Below are positions 16,181-24,347 of a stretch of 64,000 bases of DNA, in pieces (within the stretch, counting starts at the first letter, position 1; each line of letters begins with the position of its first letter). The notes under the pieces are model-generated. The model was given only the letters and a program-made list of their open reading frames with translations, ran no database searches and was not told the origin of the DNA. The DNA lies in assembly GCA_041398905.1 (NCBI GenBank), contig JAWKTV010000008.1:222716-286715 (forward strand), given 5' to 3'. Source of the DNA: JAWKTV01 sp041398905. Lineage in GTDB: Bacteria; Planctomycetota; Planctomycetia; Planctomycetales; Planctomycetaceae. The position numbers and the translations under genes were made by a program.

Positions 16181-18088
16181 CTATCGGCCGAACGTCAGCA
16201 TGTTCAAGGGCGTGGCCTCCTCTTGCAGCATCCGTTGCTGAAATGCCATGCGTCGACTGGGGGGCAGGTCAACCGCCATGAACTGGATACGCAGCCGCTT
16301 CGCAGACTGCCCCAATGCTTCGGCTGTCTGCTGCCAGACCTTGCGGCTGCGTTCGTCGAACTGACTCCGGAACTGGTCCCGCATTCGCAATGTTTCACCA
16401 ACGTACAATAGCGGACCATCCTTCCCGCCGACGGTATACAGCCCAGCGGCCGACGGCAGGTCGTCGCGATCGAGCTGCTCGAGCTGTTTGTCGAACTTAT
16501 CGAGCTTGGGGCCTTTGGTCAGAGTCGGCAGGGGAAGCGACACGGCGTGCTGACGTGCGACGCGGGATTGCTTGCGGAGCTTCAGCGCGGCCCAGCGGTA
16601 TTGCAGCGGCGAGAAGCCGGGAGCGAAGCGACCGGCGATCGCGTCGAACTGCATGGCGACCGCGGGGTCACACAGCACTTCGTCGAGGCTGTCCGCCGTC
16701 CCCTGGTCGAGCAGCATCCGCCAGGCGATCTCGCTGGCGAAAGCGAACGGGTCGCAGTCGCTCCAATCAAAGTCCGTCGCCTGCGTGGTGACAACCCCCG
16801 TTAGCTTGCCGGACTTGCGGAGTCGGAAGAGACCCAGATTCCAGTCCCGTGGAGTGCCCGGCAGTTTGAGCGACTCGCACGCGGCGATGTACTGTTGATT
16901 CAGTTCGGGGTCGGTCACCAGCCGGTCGGCGGAGTACCCCCGGTGCGTGGCGGCGAAGGCATGCAGCAGCGCTTCCTTCGGGATCGCGGGGTGGTCCTGT
17001 GGAGGCTGCTCGTCACCGCCCGCCGGGTTGATGACCTCGCGAATAACCGGAGCGGGCACCACGTCGACTGGTTCGGATGACTCCGGTTGCGGCTTGCCCA
17101 GCTTCCGCGCCGCGGAGAACTTCCGCGATCCACGCTGGTCGAGCCGCTTCCCCTCCTTCGTCGACGGCGCGCTCACCAGCGGCTCGGGTGCCCCATCGAG
17201 CTGGTCTCCTGATTCAATGCTCTCCAGCCGTTTCAGTCCGAGCGTCACGTACTGCTCTGAGAGGTCGAACGCGAGATAGTCACGGCCCAGCTTCTTCGCG
17301 ACGGCAACGGTCGTGCCGCTGCCGGAGAACGGGTCGAGCACCACTCCGCCCGGCTCGGTACAGCAGCGAATGATCCGCCCCAGCAGTTGCTCGGGCATCT
17401 GACATCCATGAAAGCCAGCCCGCTCCTTAAAGGTGCCGGCGACGCGCGGGAAATACCAGGTGTCTTCCTCCGCCTTGAAACAAGTGGCGAGGTCCTGTGG
17501 ACGGAGTGTCCACGTCTCGTCCCCGGTGTGCGGGGCTTCGTCGTCCAGCGTCAGATATTCGTCGCTCGACAGTTCGCCGTGAACGTTCGCGGGACGGATG
17601 ATCCAGGTGTCGTCCGGGAGCCGGCCTTTGGGGTTCGCGCGGGCGTCGTTGTAGACGAGCTGCCGTGCCGAGGGGATGCGGTTCTCCGGTGCGTCCGCCC
17701 GGAAGGTGAAGTTCTCCGGATCCTTGACGAAGTAGAACAGGTGGGCGTGGGAGCGAGTGAACTTCTGCTTGCAGTTGACACCGAACGTGTAGTACCAGAT
17801 CACCCAGCTACGGCAGTGGAAGCCGATCTGCTGTGAAGCGATCTTGAGTTCCGCCGCGTATTCATCGCCAATGGCGAGCCAGAAGGTGCCGTTGCTTTTG
17901 AGCACCCGATGGGCTGCGGTGATCCAGTCCCGCGACCAGTGGAGATAGCGATCGGCCTCGAGCTTGTCCTTGTAGACGTCGTAGTCGTAGCCGATGTTGA
18001 AGGGCGGGTCTGCAAAGACGAGGTCGACCGACCCCGCTTTGAGCCGGTTCATCAACTCGATGCAGTCGCCCTGCTGGATGGTGTTCAC
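16181..18088 (-). CDS. DNA methyltransferase with C-terminal GIY-YIG-like domain
   Basis: Protein of 635 residues from a GTG at 18088, chosen because AGGAG lies just upstream and the alignment-like start VNTIQQGDCIELMNRL is typical. The N-terminal 270 residues are an N4/N6 methyltransferase in beta order: motif IV DPPFNIGY near residue 27, then LDPFSGSGTTVAVAKKLGRD (motif I) near 245. A linker and an uncharacterised middle region (about 300-540) follow. The last 90 residues look like GIY-YIG: AGLYTVGG...LLYVGETLRMRDQFRSQF, ending EEATPLNML with the expected Glu and Asn. GIY-YIG domains are usually nucleases, so this could be a single-chain modification/cleavage enzyme or a methyltransferase with a targeting domain. 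No separate restriction gene is adjacent. Confidence 0.85.
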   Translation of the reverse strand: MNTIQQGDCIELMNRLKAGSVDLVFADPPFNIGYDYDVYKDKLEADRYLHWSRDWITAAHRVLKSNGTFWLAIGDEYAAELKIASQQIGFHCRSWVIWYYTFGVNCKQKFTRSHAHLFYFVKDPENFTFRADAPENRIPSARQLVYNDARANPKGRLPDDTWIIRPANVHGELSSDEYLTLDDEAPHTGDETWTLRPQDLATCFKAEEDTWYFPRVAGTFKERAGFHGCQMPEQLLGRIIRCCTEPGGVVLDPFSGSGTTVAVAKKLGRDYLAFDLSEQYVTLGLKRLESIESGDQLDGAPEPLVSAPSTKEGKRLDQRGSRKFSAARKLGKPQPESSEPVDVVPAPVIREVINPAGGDEQPPQDHPAIPKEALLHAFAATHRGYSADRLVTDPELNQQYIAACESLKLPGTPRDWNLGLFRLRKSGKLTGVVTTQATDFDWSDCDPFAFASEIAWRMLLDQGTADSLDEVLCDPAVAMQFDAIAGRFAPGFSPLQYRWAALKLRKQSRVARQHAVSLPLPTLTKGPKLDKFDKQLEQLDRDDLPSAAGLYTVGGKDGPLLYVGETLRMRDQFRSQFDERSRKVWQQTAEALGQSAKRLRIQFMAVDLPPSRRMAFQQRMLQEEATPLNMLTFGR

Positions 18089-18142
18089 TGCGTAGCTCCT
18101 GCCTGCTTCCGAATGCGCGACCGTTTGCGCACGATCCCAACA

Positions 18143-18171
18143 AAACAACCTCCGGTCAACGACCGGAGGTT
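18143..18171 (-). terminator. Rho-independent terminator of the aldolase gene
   Basis: Perfect 10-bp stem AACCTCCGGT / ACCGGAGGTT (18147-18156 and 18162-18171) followed on the minus strand by GTTTTG. It lies 33 nt after the aldolase stop and before the methyltransferase start. Confidence 0.85.
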
Positions 18172-18203
18172 GAGATGGAGGCGAACTGAACAGCGTTCAA
18201 CCC

Positions 18204-19220
18204 TTACAGCTTGTATTCCTTAACCAGCTTGCTCGCGTTACCAGCCTGGCCGAAGGAGGTCATGCGGTCTTCGCAGACCTGCTGCATCGCAGCGCGGGCC
18301 GGCTTGAGGTAATCGCGGGGGTCGAACTTGCTCGCGTCGCTGGCGAATACCTTGCGAATCGCCGCCGTGATCGCGATGCGGTTGTCGGTGTCGACGTTGA
18401 TCTTTCGCACGCCGTGCTTGATGCCCCGCTGAATCTCTTCGACCGGCACACCCCAGGTCTGCTTCATGTCGCCGCCGTACTTGCGGAGTTCGTCCTGCAG
18501 TTCCTGCGGCACTGACGACGAACCGTGCATGACGAGGTGAGTGTTCGGCAGGAGCTTGTGGATCTCGGCGATGCGGTTCATCGCGAGAACTTCGCCGTCC
18601 GGCTTGCGGGTGAACTTGTAGGCCCCGTGGCTGGTGCCGATGGCGACCGCCAGCGCGTCAACACCGGTCTGCTTGACGAACTCGCGGGCCTCTTCCGGGT
18701 CGGTGAGGAGCTGATCATGGCTGAGCTTGCCGACAGCTCCGTGGCCGTCTTCCTGTTCGCCTTCGCCATGTTCGAGCGAGCCGAGGCAGCCGAGTTCACC
18801 TTCGACCGACACGCCGCGGGCGTGGGCGAGCTTCACGACCTCGGCCGTGACCTTGACGTTGTACTCGAAGCTGGCGGGGGTCTTGCCGTCCTCTTCGAGC
18901 GAGCCGTCCATCATCACGCTGGTGAAGCCGTTCTGGATCGCCGAGAGGCAGGTGGCGACGCTGTTGCCGTGGTCCTGGTGCATCGCCATCGGAATCTGCG
19001 GGTAGAGTTCCGACGCGGCGAGCATCAGGTGCCGGAGGTAGTTGTCCTGTGAGTAACTGCGGGCACCGCGGCTGGCCTGCACGATCACGGGCGAGTCGGT
19101 CTTCTTCGCCGCCTCCATGATCGACTGGATCTGTTCCATGTTGTTGACGTTGAACGCGGCGACGCCGTAATCGTTGGCGGCGGCGTGATCGAGCAAGAGA
19201 CGCATGGAAACGAGTGGCAT
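18204..19220 (-). CDS. fba: Class II fructose-bisphosphate aldolase
   Basis: Zinc-dependent aldolase of 338 residues that cleaves fructose 1,6-bisphosphate in glycolysis and forms it in gluconeogenesis. The start ATG at 19220 (MPLVSMRLLLDHAAANDYGV) is preceded by GGGAG; longer readings upstream are not family-like. Metal and substrate residues are visible: HQDHGNS, EGELGCLGS, TSHGAYKF, VMHGSSSVP, KINVDTDNRIA. Length and sequence fit the class IIB (CbbA-like) type. It has its own terminator, so it is probably monocistronic. In this organism it may also supply triose phosphate handling for the deoxysugar pathway of the BMC operon, but that is only an inference. Confidence 0.96.
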   Translation of the reverse strand: MPLVSMRLLLDHAAANDYGVAAFNVNNMEQIQSIMEAAKKTDSPVIVQASRGARSYSQDNYLRHLMLAASELYPQIPMAMHQDHGNSVATCLSAIQNGFTSVMMDGSLEEDGKTPASFEYNVKVTAEVVKLAHARGVSVEGELGCLGSLEHGEGEQEDGHGAVGKLSHDQLLTDPEEAREFVKQTGVDALAVAIGTSHGAYKFTRKPDGEVLAMNRIAEIHKLLPNTHLVMHGSSSVPQELQDELRKYGGDMKQTWGVPVEEIQRGIKHGVRKINVDTDNRIAITAAIRKVFASDASKFDPRDYLKPARAAMQQVCEDRMTSFGQAGNASKLVKEYKL

Positions 19221-19528
19221 CGAAGACTCCCGGCAGACACTGGTGACGAAGTTGGATAAGGCGAGCGGCTCGCCCGGTACCCGGGAGACATCGACGACTC
19301 GGTCGATTCCATCGGTTTGGCGATGCCCGGAGCGGTAGACTACGCAATCGCCGTCGGCACTGTCACGCGACCGGCCTCGCTTCTCTGTTCTGGAACGATA
19401 CCACGCCAGAACACCGCTCGCCCTGCCACCTTCAAAACCGATCAAAGGCTGCTGTTGCAACTTCTCCAGCCGATCACGCCGTGATCGCGGGTCGACCGCG
19501 CTGCCGTCTGGCAGGTCAATGTTTCGAC

Positions 19529-21034
19529 CTACTCTGCCGCGGACCGCTGCTCGCGGCGTCGATGCAGCGCGCTGACCTCGGGGCGCGTCAACGGTCCCCA
19601 GTCAAGCGCGGCATCTTGTGTGTACTGTTTGCCGAGCGTCATCGCGGTGGTCGCCTTCGCCAGTTCGTATCCCAGGTAGAAGGCGTGCGTGGCATCCACC
19701 CGCGGAGCTGTCGCGAGGAACTTGTCAAAGACTTCGTAAGGATCGGGCGACGCCCAATGTCCGTCTCGATTGATGAGGTGCAACTGTCCTTCGCTGAGAA
19801 AGATGCGGATGTTGGGATCAGTGATGCCAGTGGCGAGGTGCGTCAGCGTCGCCGCGGACGGTTCGGAGACCCGTCGATCGCGGAGCATCAGCATCGACAA
19901 TTCCGGCCCCTTCACCAGCGCCCGATGCTCCAACGCGTGCCGCACCAGCCGTCGGGCGAGATCGAACTCGCGAATCGCCGATCGGCACCACGGCGCGACT
20001 TCCGTCGTCAGCACACTTTCGATCCCCCATTCCTGACACATCGCCGCGAGGCAAAAGTTCAACCCCGCGCTGTCGACTTGCGCAAGCTCGGTCACGTTGC
20101 CGATCCCCATCAGCACCGGCAACTCGGGATACTGCGACCGCACTGTCCGATACCGCTCGATTGACGCGGCGAAGCCGTAGCCAACCGGCTCCAGGATCGG
20201 GTCGATGCGAAACTTGCTGCCCGCCCCCCGCAAATGGGCGATGGTGTCATCGAGGGTGTCGAGGTCGGCGGGGTCGTCAGGAATCGCCACCAGTTCTGCG
20301 GGCAAATGAGCGGCCCAATCGCGGTTGGAGCGGTTGCAGCTCAGCACCAGTTCCGCCCCGGCGGCAACCGCGGCTTCGACCTCCGCCCGATCGAAACTGT
20401 CGATCGAAATGCGATGTCCCTCCGCGACGAGCGCCGCCGCCGTCGCTGCCCCGACTCCGCGCCATGTCTCACCCGGAATGCAACCGAGATCGATCACGTC
20501 CGCCCCGTCGTCGCGATACCGCGCGGCGAGACTGATCAGCTCCGGCAGCGACAGTCGCGGCGCATGGTTGATCTCGGCGACGATCTCGATGTCATGCCGC
20601 GACAGATCCACCGGTGGTCGACTCGCGGCGCCGAAGAAGTCGGGCAGGTCGCGGACATCCTTCGGGCCCAGCCGAACCGCCGTGGCGTACTCGTCCGCCA
20701 GCCCGACGATGTCGCCCTGCGTCCAGCCGGGCAGCAGGATCAGATCGTACTGTCCGCCACGCAGGTCGAGCTTCCGTCGCACCCAGTCGGCGTGCATCAG
20801 CGCGGCGACGCTGATGCCCAGCACTTCGATCGTCGGCTCGAATCCACAGACCGGCCGCAGAGTCTCCACCACCTGCCGCACCAGCGGCTCCGCCAGTCGA
20901 CCAGTAACAAACAGGATTCGCTGGCCTGACCATTGCTCAGCCGACTTCACAACGCGGCGCGATGCGGCACCTGGTTCAGCAGGTGACTCCGCTGAAACAT
21001 GAAGTCGCGACGGCTCGGCCGGTTGATCGTTCAA
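19529..21034 (-). CDS. Dihydropteroate-synthase-like protein (H4MPT-linked, DUF6513 type)
   Basis: Protein of about 501 residues, starting at a TTG (21034) that overlaps the stop of the dehydratase gene (TTGA); the region upstream is out of family. The N-terminal 170 residues (RILFVTGRLAEPLVRQVVE... ILGISVAALMHADWV) resemble the domain fused to archaeal-type dihydropteroate-synthase-related proteins. A pterin-binding TIM barrel follows (ADVIDLGCIPGETW, ISIDSF, LVLSCN, PILEPVGYGF, PVLMGIGNVTEL). Such proteins occur in archaea and in bacteria that carry the tetrahydromethanopterin C1 pathway, including planctomycetes. The probable role is in H4MPT cofactor synthesis, not folate. Confidence 0.8.
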   Translation of the reverse strand: MNDQPAEPSRLHVSAESPAEPGAASRRVVKSAEQWSGQRILFVTGRLAEPLVRQVVETLRPVCGFEPTIEVLGISVAALMHADWVRRKLDLRGGQYDLILLPGWTQGDIVGLADEYATAVRLGPKDVRDLPDFFGAASRPPVDLSRHDIEIVAEINHAPRLSLPELISLAARYRDDGADVIDLGCIPGETWRGVGAATAAALVAEGHRISIDSFDRAEVEAAVAAGAELVLSCNRSNRDWAAHLPAELVAIPDDPADLDTLDDTIAHLRGAGSKFRIDPILEPVGYGFAASIERYRTVRSQYPELPVLMGIGNVTELAQVDSAGLNFCLAAMCQEWGIESVLTTEVAPWCRSAIREFDLARRLVRHALEHRALVKGPELSMLMLRDRRVSEPSAATLTHLATGITDPNIRIFLSEGQLHLINRDGHWASPDPYEVFDKFLATAPRVDATHAFYLGYELAKATTAMTLGKQYTQDAALDWGPLTRPEVSALHRRREQRSAAE

Positions 21035-21375
21035 TGGACCCACTTCTTCGGATAGCCGGCGAGGGGCGAATCGGTTGCAGGCTGCCACAGCGCGACCGAT
21101 TCGATCTGTGCGGCCAGCGCGACATCGCTGGCGGTGATCGCCAGCACGCGATGCGTCTGAATCTTGACCTTCACTTGTGCGTAGCCGACCTCGAGGTCGG
21201 GATGATGATCGGCGGCCTCCGCCACGTAGCCGATCGTGTTGACGAGCATCAGTGTGTGGGGCCAGCCGGGCGTCTTGAACTTTCGCACCAGCCACCCCTC
21301 GCGTTCCTCCCAACCGGGCAACGTCTGCAGGGCCTGGGCGATTTCCGCGGCAGAGAGTACGACATCCTGACTCAT
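21031..21375 (-). CDS. Pterin-4a-carbinolamine dehydratase family protein
   Basis: Protein of 114 residues, the normal family length. It shows the active-site pattern ADHHPDLEVGYAQVKVKIQTH (His-His-Pro and the later His) and the N-terminal LPGWEEREGWLVRKFKTPGW. The classical reaction is dehydration of 4a-hydroxytetrahydrobiopterin. In bacteria with the H4MPT pathway a member of this family is often co-located with pterin genes, as here, where its stop overlaps the start of the dihydropteroate-synthase-like gene. Start at the ATG 21375. Confidence 0.93.
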   Translation of the reverse strand: MSQDVVLSAAEIAQALQTLPGWEEREGWLVRKFKTPGWPHTLMLVNTIGYVAEAADHHPDLEVGYAQVKVKIQTHRVLAITASDVALAAQIESVALWQPATDSPLAGYPKKWVH

Positions 21376-21515
21376 GTGATGCACCTGTACGTTGAGTCGG
21401 CGAAGTGACGACGACCGTGTCGCCGCGCGAAGTGCCGTGGCCGCATTGTCGCGGGTGCCGCTCGCAAACGCACGCCGACGTCCCGGAAATGGTGTGGTGT
21501 CAATCGATCTTGCGA

Positions 21516-22433
21516 TCACGCGGGTCGGGCACTGGTCAGCAGCTTCAGCAACACATCGGTGGGCGACTGGTCGGTTCGCACCAACTGGTGATGCACCGAG
21601 AGTTCCCGGCACAGACCGCGGGCCTCGTTCAGGAAGCGATTGAACTCCGAGCGGTACGCGGCCCGCAGGCTATTGGGGTCGATCGACTCCGAACCGGTCC
21701 CCTCCAGTCCATCGAACTGCACTGGGTCGACGAACGGGAAATCGACTTCGGCAGGGTCAATCACCTGCAGCACTCCGATATCGTGCCCGCGAAACGCCAG
21801 TCGCTTCAACCCCTGCCTGACCGAGTCAAGATCGTCAAAGAGATCGCCGATCAGCAGCACCAACCCGCGGCGGGGGAGGTGTTCGGCGACGGTCCCCAGC
21901 ACATCGCCAAGTTTCGACTCGCCGACGGGCTTCGTCGCTTCCAACAGGGTCGCGATCTGCTTGAGCTGGGCGGCGCTCCCGGATGGCTTGAGCACGTCGG
22001 CCGGACCCGTGTTGAACGTTGTCAGCCCCACCGCGTCCTGCTGCCGGAGAATCAGCCACGCGAGGGATGTCGCCAGCGTCGCGGCGTACTGCCACTTGGA
22101 CATCGCCGTATCAGCGGAACGGTAATTCATCGATTCACTGGCATCGACGAGCAGGTGGCAGGCGAAGTTGGTCTCTTCCTCAAACTGCTTCAGGTAGAGC
22201 CGATCGCGTTTGCCCCACACCTTCCAGTCGAGGTACCGCAGGTCATCGCCGGGGGTGTACTCGCGGTGCTCTGCGAACTCGACGGAGAAGCCACGGCGGG
22301 GACTGCGGTGCAGCCCGGTCAAATGGCCCTCGACGATACATCGCGCCCGGAGTTGCAGTCCCTGCAGACGGGCCAGCTCCGCCGGAGAGGGCAAGAGTCG
22401 GCGGAGGTCGGCGGTCGCAGAGTCCGTTGGCAT
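21516..22433 (-). CDS. DUF58 domain protein (second)
   Basis: Complete DUF58 protein of 305 residues beginning MPTDSATADLRRLLPSPAEL. The signature is EFAEHREYTPGDDLRYLDWK, followed by KRDRLYLKQFEEETN and a vWA-like stretch LLVDASESMNY with the MIDAS-type DxSxS, and LVLLIGDLFDD. Its start overlaps the stop of the short-chain dehydrogenase gene (TGATG), but that link is probably only positional. No moxR neighbour is visible on this strand, unlike the DUF58 gene at the left edge. The exact role is unknown; the family is thought to work with MoxR ATPases at the envelope. Confidence 0.9.
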   Translation of the reverse strand: MPTDSATADLRRLLPSPAELARLQGLQLRARCIVEGHLTGLHRSPRRGFSVEFAEHREYTPGDDLRYLDWKVWGKRDRLYLKQFEEETNFACHLLVDASESMNYRSADTAMSKWQYAATLATSLAWLILRQQDAVGLTTFNTGPADVLKPSGSAAQLKQIATLLEATKPVGESKLGDVLGTVAEHLPRRGLVLLIGDLFDDLDSVRQGLKRLAFRGHDIGVLQVIDPAEVDFPFVDPVQFDGLEGTGSESIDPNSLRAAYRSEFNRFLNEARGLCRELSVHHQLVRTDQSPTDVLLKLLTSARPA

Positions 22434-23230
22434 CAGATGGTCATCGCGGAAAACCCGCCGTCGACGACGATGTTCGCTCCGGTCAGAAAACTGCCCGCCT
22501 GATTGGACGCCAGCAGCAGCACCGCCCCGGCGAGCTCGTGGGACTCCCCGAAGCGATTCATCGGCGTATGTGTGAGGATCCGATCGATTCGGTCTGGCGT
22601 GAGGACTTTGCGATTCTGCTCGGCGGGGAAGAAGCCGGGTGACAGGGCGTTCACACGAATCCCATGAGGTGCCCACTCACGGGCCAGGTTCTGTGTCAGG
22701 TTCAGGACCGCCGCCTTCGAGGCGGAGTAGGTGAAGACTCGCGACAGCGGCGTGATCGCCGACAGCGACGCGATATTGATGATCGAGCCGCGGGTTTCCC
22801 GCCCAATCATTTCCCGACCGAACACCTGGCAGGCGAGCCGCACACTTCCCAGATTCACGCTGAAGATCCGCTGCCACTCCTCTTCGGTGATCTCGACGAA
22901 TGGCGTGGCGGAATTGACGCCCGCGCCGTTGACGAGGATGTCGCAGGTCTTGCCTTCCGCCGCGATGTTGTCTCGCAGCGTCTCCAGATCGGCCTGCTGC
23001 GTCGCATTGGCGGAATGGAACCGGGCGGCACCTCCAGCCCGGGTGATGCGGTCTACAACCGACTGGCCGTTCACTTCATTCAGACCCACAACCCAAACGT
23101 AAGCCCCAGCGGCGGCGAGGGTCTCGGCGATCGTGCTGCCCAGCACCCCGGTACCGCCAATCACCACCGCCGTGCGTCCTTCGAGGCCAAACAGTGACCG
23201 CAGGTACTCAGCCGGACGTTTTTCGCTCAT
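22433..23230 (-). CDS. Short-chain dehydrogenase/reductase
   Basis: Classical SDR of 265 residues with the NAD(P)-binding GGTGVLGSTIAETL motif near residue 26, NGAGVN, catalytic Ser in IASLSAI, and YSASK for Tyr and Lys, then LSPGFFPAEQNR. The overall pattern is close to the gluconate/D-mannonate oxidoreductase-type SDRs, which act on sugar acids, but the substrate cannot be settled from sequence alone. It starts at ATG 23230; upstream is a 200-bp gap with a short hairpin. Confidence 0.9.
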   Translation of the reverse strand: MSEKRPAEYLRSLFGLEGRTAVVIGGTGVLGSTIAETLAAAGAYVWVVGLNEVNGQSVVDRITRAGGAARFHSANATQQADLETLRDNIAAEGKTCDILVNGAGVNSATPFVEITEEEWQRIFSVNLGSVRLACQVFGREMIGRETRGSIINIASLSAITPLSRVFTYSASKAAVLNLTQNLAREWAPHGIRVNALSPGFFPAEQNRKVLTPDRIDRILTHTPMNRFGESHELAGAVLLLASNQAGSFLTGANIVVDGGFSAMTI

Positions 23231-23436
23231 GGGAAACTCGAACTCGCGACTGCTGACTGCAGCCGTGGGGGTAGTTGAACCAGGGAATGAGTAGAGACGT
23301 TCCGCAACGGGCAGGCCTGGCGGTCTGCCAACGGCGCGACTGCAACATTGGGGGACAAATCACCGCAGCCGCCGTGATCGTAGCGGTAGACGCATGCGGC
23401 TCGCAAACGCCCGCCGGGAAGGGCGGGAGGCGGTGC

Positions 23437-23931
23437 TCATTCCACGTGCTCGGCCGCAGGTTGCTCGGCTGGGCCGACCGCCGCAGTGTCGAGGAGTTCG
23501 ATCAACTCGTTGTTCGATGCGAGCCGAGCGTCAATACGCGTGTACGTCCAGACGCCATCGAGCTTGTTGCCGTCCACTGAGACGGTCGCGGTCCCACGAG
23601 GTCCATGTACGTCGAACGACAGTGACGCCACGCCGTCGTCATTCCTCAGCGAGATGTTCCCGGTGACGAAGTACCCCGGTTCGATAGGCTCGCCCAGTGC
23701 CGCGCGGACCTCCGGCGATGTGCGAACCGCTTCGAGCGCGTCGATGTAAGGCTGACTCGACCGCATGGCGGTGAACAGTCCGACACCAAACACGCCGCAA
23801 AAGCCGAAACAGACGAGCAGCGGTATCGACACCACCAGACCGATGAGTGCCCACTTGCCGCACCCGCGCTTTGGGGGAGGTGCATCTGCCAGATCATCGC
23901 GAGCTGGCCAGCCGTTCTCTGCGTTCGTCAT
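23437..23931 (-). CDS. Coa1-family-like membrane protein
   Basis: Protein of 164 residues: cytoplasmic N-terminus, one membrane segment (WALIGLVVSIPLLVCFGFCG, about residues 27-46) and an extracytoplasmic domain with PEVRAALGEPIEPGYFVTG followed by SFDVHGPRGTATVSVDG. This fits the cytochrome c oxidase assembly factor Coa1 family, where proteins of this layout are frequent in planctomycetes and not necessarily tied to oxidase assembly. It ends with Ala/Glu/Pro-rich residues. It is followed upstream by the DUF2007 gene, eight bases apart, on the same strand. Confidence 0.7.
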   Translation of the reverse strand: MTNAENGWPARDDLADAPPPKRGCGKWALIGLVVSIPLLVCFGFCGVFGVGLFTAMRSSQPYIDALEAVRTSPEVRAALGEPIEPGYFVTGNISLRNDDGVASLSFDVHGPRGTATVSVDGNKLDGVWTYTRIDARLASNNELIELLDTAAVGPAEQPAAEHVE

Positions 23932-23938
23932 TCTGGTC

Positions 23939-24241
23939 TCAGTTTGAATCCGGGTCACTGCGTTCCTGGTCTTCCGGCTCGCCGACGTCGACTTGTGACC
24001 AGTCGATCGGCCCGTCCCCGCCGTCGATCTCCTGCAGCAGAGTCCGGGCGGCATCAGCATACTCACGCCGCACCAGCACTTCGACCTCTCCCGGTGCCTC
24101 CGCGCGAAAGCCGGAGATGACGCCTCCCGCCATCCGGGCCGGCACGCCGATTTGCTCGAGGGCCGCGACGATCATCGCCGCTTCGACTTCGTGCGGGACG
24201 CTGCGGATGATGACGAATTCCGATGAGTCCAAGTCAGACAT
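23939..24241 (-). CDS. DUF2007 domain protein (putative signal-transducing)
   Basis: Protein of 100 residues. The core FVIIRSVPHEVEAAMIVAAL, LEQIGVPARMAGG and VEVLVRREYADAARTLLQEI matches DUF2007, a small GlnB-like fold of unknown function. The acidic C-terminus (EPEDQERSDPDSN) is common in these. It probably forms an operon with the Coa1-like gene downstream on the minus strand. Confidence 0.75.
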   Translation of the reverse strand: MSDLDSSEFVIIRSVPHEVEAAMIVAALEQIGVPARMAGGVISGFRAEAPGEVEVLVRREYADAARTLLQEIDGGDGPIDWSQVDVGEPEDQERSDPDSN

Positions 24242-24347
24242 GGGCGTCGCCTCGGAGGAACTGATGGAAGGAAACTCGTGCACCGCAACGACCATCAAAC
24301 CGCGAGGTTTGAACTCGCTCCACCGGTCCCCTGCGGGACTCAGTGAC

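Noticed and set aside
19221..19460. N-terminal extension of the aldolase
   Set aside because: Extended frame has no family resemblance; the ATG at 19220 has a good ribosome-binding site and the normal N-terminus.
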